Below, piece by piece: positions 14,776 to 15,937 of a stretch of 15,937 bases of DNA (position 1 is its first letter; each line of letters begins with the position of its first letter). The notes below the pieces were generated by a model, which was not told where the DNA came from, did no database searches, and saw only the letters and a list, made by a program, of their open reading frames with translations. The DNA is from DASSBG01 sp964583865. GTDB taxonomy: Bacteria > Pseudomonadota > Gammaproteobacteria > Xanthomonadales > Rhodanobacteraceae. Position numbers and translations under genes: made by a program. The stretch lies in contig CAZOXZ010000052.1 of assembly GCA_964583865.1 (NCBI GenBank), forward strand, positions 1 through 15,937, given 5' to 3'.

Positions 14776-15699
14776 TCAGTACCACAGACGCAAGCCGGCC
14801 ACCCAGACAGTCTCGGCGCCCCCGTGCTGGTGCCATTGACGTTCCACGCCCACATACGGTGCAAATTCGCGTCGGACTTCGTAGCGCAACCGCAGGCCGA
14901 GGGCCGCATCGCCCAGGCCGGCGTCGATGCCACGTGCCACATCGTCCTTGCCCCAGGCGGTAACTTCCACGGAAGGCTCGAGAATCAACCGTTGCGTGAG
15001 AAGCATCTCGTACCCCATCTCGAAGCGCGCCGCCGTGCGGCCATCTGGTCCGAGGTACAGGGTCGCCGTGGTTTCCAGCCAGTATGGCGCCAGGCCTTCG
15101 ATGCCGACCGCCAGCCAGTTTCGTTCCGGCCCCGGACCAAGATCATGACGCACGCCCAGCTGCCAGTCCCAGAACGGCGTCATGGCGTGCGACCACAGCG
15201 CTTCCATGCGCCATTGGCCATCGGCATCCGACGGTTTGTGACCTTCCAGCTTCAGCCACAACTTGTCCAGGTCACTGCCGTACCAGTATTCGCCATCAAA
15301 AGCGGCGGCATGCCGGCCATGCTTTGCGCGGACATGTTCCAGATGATCGACCAGCAACGCACCGTGTCTGGCCGCATCCGGCATGTGCATGCCGGCAGCC
15401 ATGGCGTCGGTGTAGCCGTCGGAATAATCGGGACTGCGCGGCCCTGCCCCGCTGTCTGCGACAGCTTCGGTGGGTGGCTGCGTGGATGTGTCCAGGGCTT
15501 GGTGTGATCCGTGTTCCATGCCGTGCTGCGAGGCATGGTGCATGCGCTGCGGTGTCGCTTCCCCCGCGGCGGTTTCGCTCTTTCCGGCTGAACTCGCAGT
15601 CGCGTTGTCATTGTGCTGTTGGTGATGATGTTGTGCCTGGGCCGCGCCAGACGTGCATAGCAGGCTGGTCAGTACCAGCGTCAGAAGGTTCGGTTTCAT
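14776..15699 (-). CDS. copB: Copper resistance outer membrane protein CopB (PcoB family)
   Basis: A 307-residue outer membrane protein of the copABCD/pco copper resistance system. The Sec signal peptide (about 1-22, ending GAAQAQ) is followed by a His/Met-rich region (HHHQQH, MHHASQHGMEHGSH, to about 75) likely to bind copper. The CopB barrel domain follows: YSDGYTDAMAAGM, DHLEHVRAKHG, WYGSDLDKLWLKLEG, MEALWSHAMTPFWDWQLGVRHD, and a C-terminal beta-barrel ending in aromatic residues (GLRLWY). The start at 15699 is chosen because it begins the signal peptide and its ATG overlaps the copA TGA (ATGA); the ATG at 15765 would lie inside copA. The family is thought to export or sequester copper at the outer membrane. 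It is translationally coupled to copA. Confidence 0.95.
   Translation of the reverse strand: MKPNLLTLVLTSLLCTSGAAQAQHHHQQHNDNATASSAGKSETAAGEATPQRMHHASQHGMEHGSHQALDTSTQPPTEAVADSGAGPRSPDYSDGYTDAMAAGMHMPDAARHGALLVDHLEHVRAKHGRHAAAFDGEYWYGSDLDKLWLKLEGHKPSDADGQWRMEALWSHAMTPFWDWQLGVRHDLGPGPERNWLAVGIEGLAPYWLETTATLYLGPDGRTAARFEMGYEMLLTQRLILEPSVEVTAWGKDDVARGIDAGLGDAALGLRLRYEVRREFAPYVGVERQWHQHGGAETVWVAGLRLWY
15442..15449 (-). other. KOPS-like octamer on minus strand, pointing left toward dif
   Basis: The plus strand reads CCCTGCCC, so the minus strand carries GGGCAGGG, matching GGGNAGGG. It lies about 0.8 kb right of dif, inside copB, with the opposite orientation to the four octamers on the left. Confidence 0.55.
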
Positions 15700-15937
15700 G
15701 CCACGATCACCTCGCGGAACATGCCCGCCGCCATGTGGTACAACAGATGACAGTGGTACGCCCAATGGCCCGGCGCATCTGCCTGCACCAGGTAGCTGAC
15801 CCGTTGGGCCGGCTGCACATTGACGGTGTGCTTGCGCACCTGAAATTCGCCGTCCGGCGTCTCCAGCTCACTCCACATGCCGTGCATGTGGATGGGATGA
15901 ATCATCATCGTGTAGTTGCTGAGAATGACGCGGATGC
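15696..15937 (-). CDS. copA: Copper resistance multicopper oxidase CopA, C-terminal end (5' part beyond the window)
   Basis: The last 80 or so residues of a periplasmic multicopper oxidase. The frame is open to the window edge, reading IRVILSNYTMMIHPIHMHG. Copper ligands are visible: HPIHMHG (type 2 and type 3 sites) and the terminal HCHLLYHMAAGM (type 3 and type 1 sites, with Met as the axial type 1 ligand). FQVRKHTVNV and the ending FREVIVA are typical of CopA/PcoA. The enzyme oxidises or binds Cu(I) in the periplasm. Its stop overlaps the copB start. Any regulators (for example copRS) and the N-terminal Tat signal would lie to the right of the window. Confidence 0.95.
   Translation of the reverse strand, partial: IRVILSNYTMMIHPIHMHGMWSELETPDGEFQVRKHTVNVQPAQRVSYLVQADAPGHWAYHCHLLYHMAAGMFREVIVA

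Noticed and set aside
14722..15507. 261-codon plus-strand frame opposite copB
   Set aside because: Antisense shadow of copB; no family resemblance.
14776..15765. ATG at 15765 as the start of copB
   Set aside because: It lies inside copA and would bury the signal peptide that begins at 15699.

Overview
The window looks like chromosomal DNA of a GC-rich gammaproteobacterium. It carries an SMC condensin (not MukB), a ZipA, a GacA-type regulator, a full-length RNase E divergent from RluC, and a dif site that differs from Escherichia coli dif at only four of 28 positions. The SMC head domain and the smc-zipA pairing recall Lysobacterales/Xanthomonadales and pseudomonads. A finer placement is not possible from the sequence alone.

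Layout. Positions 1-7391 hold plus-strand housekeeping genes: the 3' part of lysS (lysyl-tRNA synthetase), bolA overlapping a parvulin-like lipoprotein gene, smc, zipA, and a gacA/uvrY-like response regulator. Positions 7469-11688 hold rne (minus) and rluC (plus), divergent from a 344-bp spacer that probably contains a long rne leader. Positions 11699-13533 hold two minus-strand genes: a pterin carbinolamine dehydratase (phhB) and a membrane protein with a CPBP-like C-terminal domain whose first catalytic motif is lost. Divergent from phhB is a plus-strand lipoprotein gene (13576-14511) with a possible CpcT-like fold. From 14776 to the right edge is a minus-strand copper resistance operon, copA (C-terminal end only) and copB.

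The main discovery is at 14599-14626, between the convergent lipoprotein gene and copB: a chromosome dimer resolution site, dif, with recognisable XerC arm, central region and XerD arm. It is supported by FtsK-orienting (KOPS-type, GGGNAGGG) octamers. The four found to its left are all on the plus strand and the one found to its right is on the minus strand, so all point at dif. The window therefore spans the replication terminus, where the two replichores meet.

How the parts relate. SMC, ZipA and dif all serve late chromosome segregation and division, and all lie within about 12 kb. RNase E, RluC and LysS belong to RNA metabolism and translation. GacA would normally control small RNAs of the Csr/Rsm system, but here it lacks its usual uvrC and pgsA neighbours. 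CopA and CopB detoxify periplasmic copper. No tRNA, rRNA, CRISPR array, transposase or phage gene was seen.
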